Origin: Xylona heveae TC161
Taxonomy: Eukaryota; Ascomycota; Xylonomycetes; Xylonales; Xylonaceae
Length of the DNA: 64,000 nt
Assembly (NCBI RefSeq): GCF_001619985.1
Contig: NW_017264197.1
Location: 62,001-126,000 of the forward strand
Direction of reading: 5' to 3'
Shown: positions 1 through 11,223 of the stretch, piece after piece
How the letters are laid out: each line of letters starts with the position of its first letter
How positions within the stretch are numbered: position 1 is the stretch's first letter
Translations under genes and position numbers: made by a program
Notes under the pieces: model-generated
The model's database searches: none
Seen by the model: the letters and a program-made list of their open reading frames with translations, nothing else
What the model was told of the DNA's origin: nothing

Positions 1-624
1 TGGCCAGTTGTCAGTTTTTTTATTATTCCTTGTCACAATGTTCGCAATTCTTGCCAACAATTTCCACATACGAAAATAAAGTCAAGTCCAAGGGTCCAAG
101 ATGATCAAAAGATGTAAACTCCGTCACGTAGTCTCATTTCCTTAAATGGCTTTATCGACCAATCCACTATCAACTATCATTCTTAAATCCCAACCCGTTT
201 GGTTATTCCACACACACATTACGCAGGGTATCAATTGATGTTTTCCACATCATATCATATCATGGGTGACAAAAAACGGCGCAATATATCAAAAAGACAA
301 AAACAAAAGGTAACAGAAAAAAGTAACAGAAAAAAGGGGAAAGAAAAAAAGGGGGAAAGACAAAAGTAACAGAAAAAAGAAGGGGACTAAATAAACGCCA
401 TTCTTAGTCCTGGATGTACCGCAGCGCAGCGCAAACGCAAGACAAGACAGAGACCAAGAAAAAACGGGGAATTTGGAGTGTGCTTATACTAAACAAATCC
501 CAACACATCAAAGAGCGGCGCAAGAGGAAGCGAGAAGATGAAAAAAGGGTACCAAAGGACAAAAGGACAAATAGACAAAAGGACAAAAGGACAAAAGGAC
601 AGACATGTGCAACAGACTCTCAGC
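1..624. other. intergenic / ndc80 3' flank with purine-rich simple repeats
   Basis: No gene is seen. The right part is probably the 3' UTR of ndc80. It holds A/G-rich short repeats: several variants of aacagaaaaaag around 304-380, and a run of about five ten-base units of the form ggacaaaa with flanking variation at about 555-602. The open frames here translate to low-complexity Arg/Lys-rich peptides and are not credible genes. Confidence 0.6.
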
Positions 625-3419
625 TTAGTATCCTTCTTCATCGGGATCATATCCCGCACGGCTATACTCGTACGCTGCCGTCGCTGCTGCCGCTAGGTCT
701 TCATTCTCGTCGTTGTCGTCGTTGTCGTCGTCATCGCCGCCGGCGCCGGCTGTCGGTTGCGCATCTCCACCACCTCCGAAGACGTCGTCATCGTCATCGA
801 GACCGTAAGCATTAGGATCAGCATCAGCGTCACGGTAACCGTCGGGATTGGTATTGGCGTAAGTGTAATTGTCTTCTTCAGCGCCCAATTCTGCCTCGAC
901 TTCTTCTGCGACGAAGCCTTCAAAGTCCTCGAGGCTTTTTTGGACGTGAACTTTGAATTTGATGACGTCGTTGAGCAGACGCTCGGTTTCGGTGTGGAGT
1001 TCTTCACGGAGCGAGTTGGCGCGGAGAGTGAGTTGTTCGTATCTTTGAAAGAAGGATGTTAGTATCAACTCGTTTTTCCACCCTTTTCAAAATTGTAACA
1101 AGAAGCGTGATCTGAGAAAGGGGGAAAAGGGAAACCCCCCCCCTCAAAAAAAAAGAAAAAAAAACCACACAAGCAAAATACCCATGTGGGGGAAAAAAAA
1201 TTGACGTACTCAATATTGGTATTCATTTCGCGCTGCTCCATGAGCTGGATGCTTTCAGACAAAATGGCTCTCATCTTGGCGAGTTCTTTTTCCATCTTCT
1301 CAATTTGTGCATCGCTGGCGAGTTTTTGAGTAGTGGTGACCTAAACGTTTCGATAAGGTGAGATGAATTAGCCTTGACGTTCTTTCATATCGTTTTGCAA
1401 GAAAAGAGCACGGAATGGCTTGGAGAAAGAAAAGGGGGCATCAGGTCTCACCTCCTTGGTCTTTTCGAATTCTTCTTCTGCGGCGCGAACTCGGTGTTCG
1501 AGTGCCTCGACTTCGCTGCGCTTGTCATCAATCGTCTCCTTGATCTTGTCCAGCAGGTCATGGTTATTCAGATCTTGCTCGAGCGCGACGTTCCGCCGGT
1601 CACTAATGTCCTTCTTCAATGAGCCGAGATTACTTCTGACTGCTCCTCGCAGGTCCAGGTTGAGCAGCTGGTGAGGCTGATAGCCGGTGGTGGCGTCTGC
1701 GAGTAAGCGATCACCATCAGACACACCGTGTGAGCTGCCTCCTGTGGGGGAAGAAGAAAAATTTGGACCGTCATTAATGGTCAGGCTGAGCTCGTAGTTT
1801 TCGCCCTTTGCATTTGGCGCTGACGAGGGGACAATGCCGACTTGATAGGCGAGGGAGTTGTACTTTTCCACGACGCGTTCGAGCTCGTCCAGTCGTCGTA
1901 CAGCTTCGTATTCTCGTTCAGCGGCCTTGGCCTTGGCTTCTTCGAGCCGTATAGCTGCGTTTTCGACGCCCTTTTGAAGCCGCTCCCGCTCCGAGTTCAT
2001 GCGGTCGATATCCTGGGTTGTGATGCCTTGTCTGTCCACTGCGGCGTGCAAGCCGGCCTTCTCTTCTTCAGCTTGTTGGAGTTCGAGTTCGGCCTTTTCG
2101 AGCTCGTCGCTAAGAAGCTTGATGCGTGATTCGTATTTTTCGGCTTTCGCCTCCATGCTGGCGTTGTATTGTTCAAATTTACCCTTGTCGGTCTCCAAGA
2201 TCTTGAAATGTTTGTCGAGCTTGGCAATGTCCGGAGCTGATCTTTCCATTTCCTCAATTTGCTCCAAGAGGTTCTTATTCTCCGCTTCGAGCACTGCCAG
2301 CTCCTCCAGATATTTGGAGTTTGAATTGTCGAATTCCGCAGCCATTGCCTCAACATGCGGCACGAGTAATCGATCCGCGTCTTCGTCGTCGTCATCCTCG
2401 CCGACCTGGAGCCAGTCATGGTATGCGCCGCTCAGGAAGCGAAAGATGATTCGATCTCCGCTAATGTCAACCCCGGCTTCAGCGCATGCATCATCATAGA
2501 CCCCCATGTCGTAGCGCTCTAGCATCTGTGCTAGTTGCATCATCCAGTGGAGCAGGCCAAGGAAGGTCGACCAATTTTGACCACCTACGGCAGCAATTTG
2601 CGATTTCGTAATGCTCTTTTCAAAGGGGTATCGAAGTTGTTTGAGAATCGGAGGCACTTCCTGGTCAATGTTCTTCTGAAACCGGTAGCTAGGGTCGATG
2701 CGGTGATACAGCCATTGGAACATGTAATTGAAATCTTTTTGTGTCGGCGATTTCATCGTGTTGTGTGTAAGTGAATGCTTCATCTCCATTTCAAAATTGT
2801 ATTGCGTCAAGTAGTCCATCAACTCCTGTCCCAGGCGCGCTTGGTAGGATCGATCTTTGAGCGGTCGCGGGTCGCGGGGCACACCGGCAGGGACCGGTCC
2901 AGACTGGAAGAAGCTTTGATGCGCAAAGGGGCCTACTGCTCCAGAAGGTCGCGAATACACGCTGCTACGGCGCTGAGCCTGCTGCTGCGCGGGTGTTTGT
3001 GTCACGCTGGGAGGCGCATAGCTTTTTCGACCCCCGCCAATATTCTGGAACATTTGTGATGAACTACGCTTCACCGCAGACATGCCCAGATCAGCGGCCA
3101 GATTTCCGCCAGAGGATGAGCGTGAAAAGATCGGTTGGTTTGGTCGGCCGGGCGCGAGGGACATGCGAGAGCCTGAAGTGGACCGGCCAACTGTGCCAGT
3201 AAACTGAGGTTGCGGTATGCCGATAGATGAGGCACGTTTGAGCGCCGAGGCGGGCTGGGGAATATTAGAGTTGAAGTTGATGCCTCCGAGAGTCTAGTAT
3301 CAAAATTATCATTAGCAAACCATGAACGCTGGCAATCGTGCCAAGGAAACTTTTTATCCCTGCAATCAACATACCTCTCGGGGCCGGCGCACGCTGAAAA
3401 GCCCCGTATCTTGCGACAT
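625..3419 (-). CDS. ndc80: kinetochore protein Ndc80 (Hec1 family)
   Basis: Large subunit of the outer-kinetochore NDC80 complex, which binds microtubules with Nuf2 through a calponin-homology head and joins Spc24/Spc25 through a coiled coil. Four exons fit: 3419-3375, 3293-1452, 1340-1210 and 1042-625, giving 811 residues. All introns are GT-AG and the phases match. The start at 3419 gives [19 protein letters not shown], the usual fungal N-terminus, so the in-frame Met at 3164 is internal. The globular head spans about residues 150-275 ([34 protein letters not shown]). Long heptad-rich coiled coil follows, interrupted near residues 470-540. The last ~45 residues are an Asp/Glu/Asn-rich tail ending in DPDEEGY, which is unusual for the family. 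It is divergent from pex14 across a 578-bp spacer. Family is certain; the last two introns are small and A/C-rich but restore the coiled coil. Confidence 0.95.
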
Positions 3420-3997
3420 GGTTGCCGAAGACAGGCTCCTTCCCACCGGATGAAATACTCGAGTTATTCAAGGGCGATTGTAAGTAGTTGCTCGAATTGT
3501 GCTCTGTGCGTTTGCCGTGGAAGCGTTCGGACGGTTGTGGTAGTGGAGTTGATGACAGTTGATGGCGGGTGCGTTGTCGGTCGTGTGTTGATGTAAACAA
3601 ACCCTGATGCGCTATGATTGGTCGGCTGGTCTATCTAAGCAACCATTTAAAATTGTCTGCAAAATATAGTAATTTGTGCATAGAGATTATCAGGATCAAT
3701 TGAATTATATAGATTTTAATTTTTCAAATATATTTACCATGCTATTCAATATAAATGATCAGAATGATTGAAAGTCACGAGACCGGCGGAATGACAGATG
3801 CCTCGGCTCACCGACCACCGTCATTTTGGGAGGAAACCGACCCCCGACGGCTCCATTATCGCAATTCATTATCAACCTTAAGCTTTCAATCTCGACTCTT
3901 GCTCTGTCCAGACACTGCTCAGATTTTGAATATTGGAGAAATAATTTCATTCTGAGCCGACTACTCCATTGACTGGCATTTTTGCCAGACCACCATC
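3420..3997. promoter_or_regulatory. shared divergent promoter region ndc80 / pex14
   Basis: The two start codons lie 578 bp apart on opposite strands, so both promoters must lie here or overlap the neighbouring leader. The middle (about 3650-3760) is strongly AT-rich. No specific operator could be assigned. Confidence 0.5.
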
Positions 3998-5341
3998 ATG
4001 ATTCGCGAGGACCTTATTGAATCTGCGGTTAGTAATTAACTTCACGTGCGCCGAATATTGCTAATGACCCATTAGGTTTCTTGTGAGTACCAGAGCGCCC
4101 CTTGCTAAGCAACCACATTATATCTGACTTTATGAATCAAAGTCCTGCAGGATCCCGGAGTCGCGGCGTCGCCCATTGAGAGGCGGATATCCTTTCTCCA
4201 ATCAAAGAATCTCACGTCGGAAGAGATCGCCGAAGCCCTCGCTCGCACGGGTGAAGACCCTTCGACAATACCGCCACCTACAGATGCAAGTTCTACTTCA
4301 TCTGCATCCGGAAATGCATACCAGAATCAGCAGGTGATACGACGGCAGCAGCCGCCACCGCAATGGGGACATGGAGGCTATCCGAACGGTTTTTGGCAGC
4401 CGCCTCCGCCTGAGTAAGTGCACAGCCTACTCGCACCGATCAACGGAGCTTTGGACTCATACGAGATTACAGGGTTCCGCGCAGGGACTGGCGAGACTGG
4501 TTTATCATGGCTACCGTGATGGGTGGAGTGTCCTATGGCCTCTATGTTATCGCAAAGGTATGGTGGCTACGACCCTGGTTTATTTGGCGGTAGACTAATC
4601 TAGTTGAAGCGTTATATCTACCCTTTGATTGCACCCCCAACACCACCACAGCTAGAGCAGGACAAAGCCTCCATTGACGCCTCATTCGAGAAGGCGTTTG
4701 CGCTATTAGACCAACTCGGCTCAGACACCGAGGCACTCAAAGCAGCAGAGCAAGCACGAACGGACAGGCTAGATTCCGCATTATCAGAAGTTGAAACAGT
4801 CATCTCCGAGCTGAAAGCTGCGAGTAGACGACGAGAAGATGAAGGCGACAGAATTAACCGGGAGGTGAAGAGCCTCAGGACGATGATTCCCAAAGCAATG
4901 GAGGCGCAAAAGGTCAATACAGACACCAGATTACAGGAGCTGAGCACCGAGCTGATGAGTTTGAAAACTCTCATCGGTAACCGCCTTGGTGGAAGCTCTG
5001 TCGGTGCTAAATCACCCGGCGTCAACATGTTTGGTCCTCAGGGAACTGCGAGTGTAAATGGCAGTGGCTTCAATACCCCAGGTCAGGCCACTCCATCCGT
5101 TTCGGCCGGTGGAGTGAGCTCAGTGCAAGGAACAGGCGGCAGCAGCATCTCTCAACCCGCGGCCCCAGCCGCGGCAACAAAACCTGAATCATCCAGCCCC
5201 TTTCCCCTAGGCTCTCTCGGAGCCAAGGCATCAATCCCCGCTTGGCAGATGGCTGCCGCAAACAAGAACAAGCCTGCCACGGATACTCCAGTAAACGGAA
5301 CCGAAAGCAACACACCTGACGAAGCTTCAGGAAGCTCGTAG
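3998..5341 (+). CDS. pex14: peroxisomal membrane protein Pex14 (peroxin-14)
   Basis: Core of the peroxisomal docking complex that receives cargo-loaded Pex5/Pex7. Five exons: 3998-4027, 4076-4082, 4143-4413, 4473-4557 and 4604-5341, giving 376 residues. Exon 2 is a 7-nt microexon; without it the conserved N-terminal motif (SAVSFLQDP) cannot be made. The N-terminal Pex5-binding helical domain covers about residues 1-45 (SPIERRISFLQSKNLTSEEI). A Pro-rich linker follows, then a hydrophobic segment at about 108-130 (WFIMATVMGGVSYGLYVIAK) that is the likely membrane span, then KRYIYPLIAPPTPPQLE, a long coiled coil to about residue 265, and a Ser/Thr/Gly/Ala-rich C-terminus. Length and order match fungal Pex14. 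It is divergent from ndc80. Confidence 0.95.
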
Positions 5342-5774
5342 GAGCAAGCTTAGGATATCATTACTTGTTTTAAAGTCAATTCTTCTCTGATATGCTTTGG
5401 AAGCGTCCGAACATGGTCAATTCGAAATTTCTTGCATTCTTTGCCCAAGAGACCGGGTTATCACGAACCTGCTATTGTACTGTATTTTACTTCAATAATA
5501 TATCTCTGCCATATTAATTCCAAATAACTTCTCAATTTTCATTAGACTATCAAGGATTGGTTGATTTTATGCTCACTGTTTCGCATCCCATGTAGCTCAT
5601 CCATACTCGGATGTCCTCACAGTCTAGATATATGACGTCGGTAAATAAGCGTCGCCTTATCTCCGGACCCTTCATAAACACCACACTCATTACTCCAGAT
5701 ATTATCCCTCCAACCCCAACCTACCATGAACAATAATTGATTCCCACTACCTACTACACTTGTCCCGCCCGAAA
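5342..5774. other. intergenic, no gene seen
   Basis: AT-rich 3' flank of pex14 and 5' flank of the next gene. It contains likely polyadenylation-type AT stretches near 5480-5530 but no coding signal. Confidence 0.5.
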
Positions 5775-7371
5775 ATGACAACGACCGCAGAGATCCAAGC
5801 ATGTCTGCGCTTCCTCTCGCAGGACGCCAAGGTGCCACTAGCCACGGCCATGGCCAAGATGCCTGACCTCCGCAAAGCTGGCTTGACAAGGTACCAATTC
5901 TCCATTTTATAACCCCTCTAACTTGTAGACTTTCATTCTATCCTAATTTATTCTATTCAACTCCTCCATATGTAAATATACATAAGCTCCATTTCACTCC
6001 ACGCCTTTGAATCGTTTCGCATCTCTCTTCTACCCTTACAATGCCAGAAACGAGGAGCAAAAATGAAACACACAGAAGATCTCTACTGACACTGCTATGA
6101 TCCCGCCCTGAAGCCCCACAACCATCTCTTCATCATCTTCTAACAACAACCTGTCCGTGTTGCAAAACATATTCAACAATGACGAGAAACTCGCCAAGCA
6201 GATCCTCAACGCCGCAAAGCGCGTCTCGAAGAAACGAAGCGCACCAACCGCCACTGAATCTTCAAATAATGATGCTACACCATCTAGCGGCGCTTCCCAC
6301 GGGCAGAAACGCAGGAAAACCAGCGCGTCCACCTTCTCTTCGTCGATATCTGGGAACCTACCGGGCCTCGAAAAAGAGGAGCAAGAAGACGCGCTGCGAC
6401 TGCCCGAGATGCCAACCTCTATGACCGAAGAAGAGCTCTCGAACACAATACTGCACACGAACCGCGCACCGCTTGTGCTTGCATTTGCAGTGGTACTGCT
6501 GAAATACACCATGCCTGAACAACCGCTGTCGAGTCGGCTGAGCCTTGCGCAGGCCTACGTGAGCATAAGCAGTCGTAGTCGGGCGGTGAGCTTGGGACTG
6601 GAATCGGGAAAGAGCGCGGAAGAGGAAGGGTGGGGACAGGGACAGCCGGTGGTGAGAGTCATGGGGAAGGATATTTGTGTGTTGCGCAGATGGGATTATG
6701 AGACTGACAGTAGCGGCCTTGGAAAAAGTACGTCCGACAATGGTGCTGGCGAAGAGACAAAACAGAACGAGGAGGAGTCTGGTTTGCACAGTGGTGATAA
6801 TGCGTCTCAAAAGGAACAGAATGCTTCATTGGACAGCTCATCAGGGCCCGCGCACGAAAGCCAGCATCAGGAGCAGGAGCAGGACCAGAACCGGGCACCC
6901 GCGTTATGGGGGCTAGATCTAGAAGCGCTCAAAGCGTCAAACACCAAGCCCGGTGGCACGGCCACCAGAGACAGAGGCAAAGGCAGTATTACTTATGGAC
7001 ATTTACCGATATACACGCCTCAGTCTGCGAGAGATTACTTGCTCCGGTCATTTGCCAGCGGAGCACATGCCAAAGGCTCTACCGCTACTACGGGGTCTCC
7101 GAGAGAAGGGCAATCGAGAGCACAACGAAAGGGACAAGGACAAGCATCTGCAGCTGCCGCCGAAAAGGAGCGCAATTTGGGTCTTCTGCTAAAGGCGCTT
7201 GATCTGCTATATGCATCATGGGCACCAGTCATGTCTGCCGAGGAGCTGGATCGCAAGTCCTGGCCGTGGTACGCGCAGGTACGGCCGGCTGTAGAGCACG
7301 GGGTTGCGGGCTGGGGCGGGAAAAATGAAGTCAAACTTGGAGATATATTAGCCTTACGGCGAAGAACTTGA
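5775..7371 (+). CDS. conserved fungal protein of unknown function
   Basis: Two exons are proposed, 5775-5890 and 6114-7371, for 457 residues. The donor is AG|gtacca. The acceptor at 6113 is the only AG between the last in-frame stop and the start of the conserved-looking stretch NLSVLQNIFNNDEKLAKQIL, so the 223-nt intron is longer than its neighbours but forced. Visible parts: a helical N-terminus (residues 1-38), a Lys/Arg/Ser-rich likely nuclear-localisation stretch (AAKRVSKKR; HGQKRRKTS), a hydrophobic helical block around residues 130-190 (NRAPLVLAFAVVLLKYTMPE), a low-complexity Gln/Glu/Ser region, and a Trp-rich C-terminus (SWPWYAQVRPAVEHGVAGWG). I do not recognise the family. No membrane signal is convincing, because the hydrophobic block looks like a buried helix. 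It converges with the BTB gene downstream. Confidence 0.75.
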
Positions 7372-7838
7372 TTATATTGGTGCTAGACGATGGCGCCACT
7401 GGATGAAAGCGTATTTGTTGTTTTAATGTTGATACCCAGACAGTTCATATAAATGACGCCTTGTTCCCCGTGGAAAAACAAAATGATCTGAATGAGCAAA
7501 ATAATCGGGCTACGAAGCTTATGATATTCTTGGAGTATAGCCCCTTTTCCTGACGCCTCTTTCGTTATAATTCGTGTTGTGGCTCGTGGGTTCGTCTTAT
7601 ATTTAAACGCAGGATAAGAGAAGTAATTATGCAGTGAGCCCGATAATTTATGCAACGCTAGACCTGGGTTATGACTTTGGGGAAATCATCGGAGTCCATT
7701 AGCATTAGAACCATCCAATGGCAATAGCGGACAGCAGTGTCAAGGGAAATGCTAGCAAAGAATTGTCTTGATCAGTGATTGGAAGGGTAAACCGGTAGCA
7801 ACGTTTCGGAAGCCTGGTAGTCTGGGTTATGGTGGATA
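7372..7838. other. short convergent intergenic region
   Basis: Lies between the 3' ends of two converging genes and is presumably made of 3' UTRs. No other signal is seen. Confidence 0.5.
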
Positions 7839-8738
7839 TTATGATGACTGCGCCGCCCCAGAAAACAAACGACTAAGTAGACCTTGCTGGCGGCCGGGAG
7901 CTCCGCGTATACTCATGCGCGGGAACGGATCGACCGCAGGACATTCCTTGGGCGGGTCATTTTCCGGCAATGTTACCACGTCATCAGGGGAAATAAGCCG
8001 AATAATGTCGGCGGCAGCCTCTACTTTAAAGTCCTGCTTGCGGCAGCAGAGACGTAAGTCGGACGCAAACCGGGGGAGCTTGAAGACGACGTCTTTGAAA
8101 AATTCATTGTCACCCAAATGGTGCTGCAAATACCGATCGACACAGTACGAGACTAGGGTGTCTTTTATGGCGTCGTCTTGGAGAACGGAGCTGCTGTAGA
8201 CAAGACGGATAGCTTCACAAAGACCGGGTGGAGGGTGCGGATGGCTGCATGATTCTTCAAGGGTTCCAGAAAAGCGCCACCGCGCCATTTTCTGCAGTGC
8301 GTTTATGTCCAGAATGAAGCCCAGTCGGCACATTTCCACATGCAATGAGAGTGAGTCCGGGAAATCTGCATCCTCGTCGTCGTCCTCATCTGAGAGACCG
8401 GATATTTCCACATACGTCTCCGTAGCATCAGCACACAGTCCAGTGTCTGCTACAGCGGCGTCTTCGACATTATTTAAGTAATCTCCAGTGTACAGATATC
8501 GCAAGAGACCTTCAGCCGCGAGAGGGCTTTCGGTACTGAGCTCGAGACGGGCATTGCCTGATTTTTCCTCCTCAAAAGCGCCAGCGAGCAGAGGACATCG
8601 CTGGCTGAGTATATCTTGGTTGAGATTGTGGAAAGGAAAGGTGATGCTCTGCTGGTCATGTTTGCTTGGCGCTGTGATGTTGAACACGATAGTCGCGTTT
8701 CCAGCAGGGAAATTATTCAAGAATCTTGGCCCTGGCAT
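7839..8738 (-). CDS. BTB/POZ domain protein
   Basis: Single-exon gene of 299 residues with an ATG start. The N-terminal half has the BTB pattern: a beta-strand (NATIVFNITAPSK), FPFHNLNQDILSQRCPLLAGAF in place of the usual 'H+..vL...S.yF' segment, then STESPLAAEGLLRYLYTGDY, the typical helix plus L..YTG-Y signature. An acidic insert (DEDDDEDADFP) follows, then a helical segment beginning VEMCRLGFILDINALQKMAR, the standard post-BTB 'ADKY.i..L' position, and a C-terminal helical region. Fungal BTB-only proteins of this size are common and mostly uncharacterised; some act as Cullin-3 adaptors. No BACK, Kelch or zinc-finger partner is visible, so the role is left open. Confidence 0.85.
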   Translation of the reverse strand: MPGPRFLNNFPAGNATIVFNITAPSKHDQQSITFPFHNLNQDILSQRCPLLAGAFEEEKSGNARLELSTESPLAAEGLLRYLYTGDYLNNVEDAAVADTGLCADATETYVEISGLSDEDDDEDADFPDSLSLHVEMCRLGFILDINALQKMARWRFSGTLEESCSHPHPPPGLCEAIRLVYSSSVLQDDAIKDTLVSYCVDRYLQHHLGDNEFFKDVVFKLPRFASDLRLCCRKQDFKVEAAADIIRLISPDDVVTLPENDPPKECPAVDPFPRMSIRGAPGRQQGLLSRLFSGAAQSS

Positions 8739-10034
8739 TCTTGTGTCAAAGTCTTAAAAGAACCCAAGTGTGTAGACGGACAGCAGGCTGTCAAAAGCCT
8801 CTCAGAAGATTGAGTGCCGAGTGCGGTAGTATGCAGTAGCTGAACTGCACATGCTCAGGATCAGAGACGGAAAGGAGGGTCTGTCCAAGAGAGTCTCGCC
8901 TCTGAGCTTCTGCAAAGTGTAAAGCATCCGGGTTAGCTAGGAGAAATGTATCCAAAGTGATAGAGAATCAAAAGTTTTAAAAGGCCCATGTAGAATGGTA
9001 GATTGTGCTCTAGCTATTCCCAGGCCAGATATTGCTGGCGTTAAGAGTCAGCAAAGCACATGATTTACCTGCCGTGCGGCTATGTTGAACATGCTAGGAG
9101 GGCATTGCATGGCGAACTGGGAGCAAGGCTGTTAGGCAGCCATGCCAGTCGCCCAGTCGGGCGAGGACAGAGTCACGCTCGGGATGTGCAGGCTTGATGC
9201 CTGGAATGCTGAAAAGCTTTGATTCGTGGATTTGCATTGCATGGTCTTGCCCTGAGCAAACGCGCTGAAAGATTCAACCCTTATAAGCTCAAATGCGCCG
9301 TTTGTATGGCTGTAACAGGGTATAGATGCTTCTCCCCCGAACCCGCTGCCATTTATGCAAATTGTACCAGGATTCCATCTGGCGGCGTCTCTGGAACGTC
9401 TGTGATGTCGGACGTCGAGTGTTTCTTATCCATTGTTGTGAACTGTATTGTTCTTCTGCATTGTACCTTGTAGCATTATATGATGCGCGTGATCATGTGA
9501 AAGTTGTCGCGTTTCATTGTCATATAGTGAGTCTTGGTCTTCCGGAAGCTGTTTAGCTTACAGGTATAAACCTACCTATTATGTTAAATGTTTTGTTTGT
9601 GCCCCTTTGAGAGTGTTGATCAACAATACTTCGCAGCGGTCAATCATGGCATTTTCTTCAACGCTTACTCCAGATATAAGAAACCTGTGCCATGGTAAAA
9701 TCACGGAATAGCTCATGTCGGCTTGCGTTGATATGCTGACGTTCCATTGCTGAGCCCTTGTTTGTTCATAGTGGGTTGACTAAGAACTGTTGAGTTCCTT
9801 CCTTCGGAGGTCGCTCGGATGCGGGAGAAGAACACACCACTTGTCAGCGATTATGTACAGTTTCACTCAACTTTCCCGATTGCTTGTTTGATTTTCCAAA
9901 GAACGTTGTTTTCTCCAGTTCCGTTACTTCTATTAAGTTTCATAAAAGAAGAATTTACGTCAATTGAGGTTAGAATATAAGTGCCGGTGAATAAGCTTGC
10001 TCCACTACTTCCCATCAACCCTCAAAAGGCCACA
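8739..10034. other. intergenic, no gene seen
   Basis: About 1.3 kb between the BTB gene (divergent) and the small membrane-protein gene. It holds only short unrelated open frames with no coding-type composition and no recognisable RNA gene. Confidence 0.5.
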
Positions 10035-10476
10035 ATGGCGTGGCTCTCGATCCTGCCGGCCCATCTCAACACAGTCGAGGGATGGCTAGTCCGTTTATTT
10101 GTGAGTGCTGCGCTCAGAGCGTCCTTTAGGATAGCGCTTCTACGCAGGATTTTTGCTAATTGTACCTCTTCTGCTGCTTAATTAGATACTATTCGCATTG
10201 TTAACCATCGGACCATGGGCGATCCTCCTTGTTTACGATGTTCTTCTCTACATCTGGCGATCTGCAGCCTACGAGGTACCGGTCGTTGGAGGCCGAGCGC
10301 ATGGAAGAAGGCGGCCAAGAGCACCTAGCTTGACGGAACGGCCAAGTGGACGGCCTCGCCGCTTCAGCCTGAGCCAGACTATTTCTTCAACGGCTGAGTC
10401 GTCAGAGAACACTGATAACTTGAGGAAGAGACCGAATCCACAAACGAGCGACCAATCCAATAATAGCGTTCATTAG
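10035..10476 (+). CDS. small conserved membrane protein, function unknown
   Basis: Two exons, 10035-10100 and 10186-10476, encode 118 residues. The intron is 85 nt, phase 0, with gtgagt donor and ttag acceptor. The product starts MAWLSILPAHLNTVEGWLVR and runs into a strongly hydrophobic stretch across the splice junction (LFILFALLTIGPWAILLVYD, residues ~21-40, continuing LLYIWR), so one or two membrane passes are likely. The remainder is basic and Ser-rich (SLTERPSGRPRRFSL), looks disordered and cytosolic, and carries possible basophilic kinase sites. Splicing joins two open segments that separately look meaningless, which is good evidence for the model. I recognise it only as the kind of short single-pass protein conserved in Eurotiomycetes; no function is known to me. 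Confidence 0.8.
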
Positions 10477-11223
10477 CGGCGAGCGACAAGAGGACAGAGC
10501 ATTCTTATAAGTTTATTTAAAGCTGCATCGGCGTTCAAAAGAGACGCGTTGGGACATTTTAGGGTTGGCATCATGCATTGTATTCAGAGTCATAGACATT
10601 TGCTCGCTGCTTCACCACTGCTAGAAATCAATAACTACAATCACGAAAAATAACGAGGGAAATTGTGTTATATTAATTTTCTGCCACTCTCATAGCTACG
10701 TCTGATGATATTAGGGAAGTGCGTATTTTATCTGACCAAGAAAGGAGAACCGGCCCTTGAAAGGAATGAGTATCTAGAAGACAGCGCAAAGAAAATGCGG
10801 CCAATCCCATTGGTAGCAGACATGAAACAATTCCCGACGGCTGAGAAAAGTAGGATGAAGTTAAAATAGAATGAAAGCACTCTGACATATCAAACAAACA
10901 CTGGGTATCTAGCTAAAGTGCCATACTGATGGAATTGCCGAAAGCGGGCGGAATACGCTCAGGTGCCAAAAAAACGCCTCCAATGAGTTTAGAATAAACC
11001 GAAAAGTAAAAAGGAAAAAATATATGTGAGTAATGTAATCGCAATGTCAGCGACGCTGCCTTCCGCTTTCCAGACTGAGATCCAATGACCAGAGTGAGTC
11101 CCAAAGGTGAGATTTTAATCTTTCCGCTGGACGAGATTGTGCCTCTCCTGTAGGCGCCGGCGATGCTCTTGATATTGACTCATTTCGAACTTCCGCCTAG
11201 TATCCGTCAGTTCGGTTGGCTGG
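10477..11223. other. convergent intergenic region
   Basis: About 750 bp between the small membrane gene (+) and atg11 (-). AT-rich 3' flanks; the short minus-strand frames here are not credible genes. Confidence 0.5.

Noticed and set aside
1842-2499. Several open frames opposite ndc80 coiled-coil exons
   Set aside because: Ser/Leu-rich mirror frames of heptad repeats; no independent support.
3164-3166. In-frame ATG as the start of ndc80
   Set aside because: The upstream exon at 3419 encodes the conserved family N-terminus and splices in frame.
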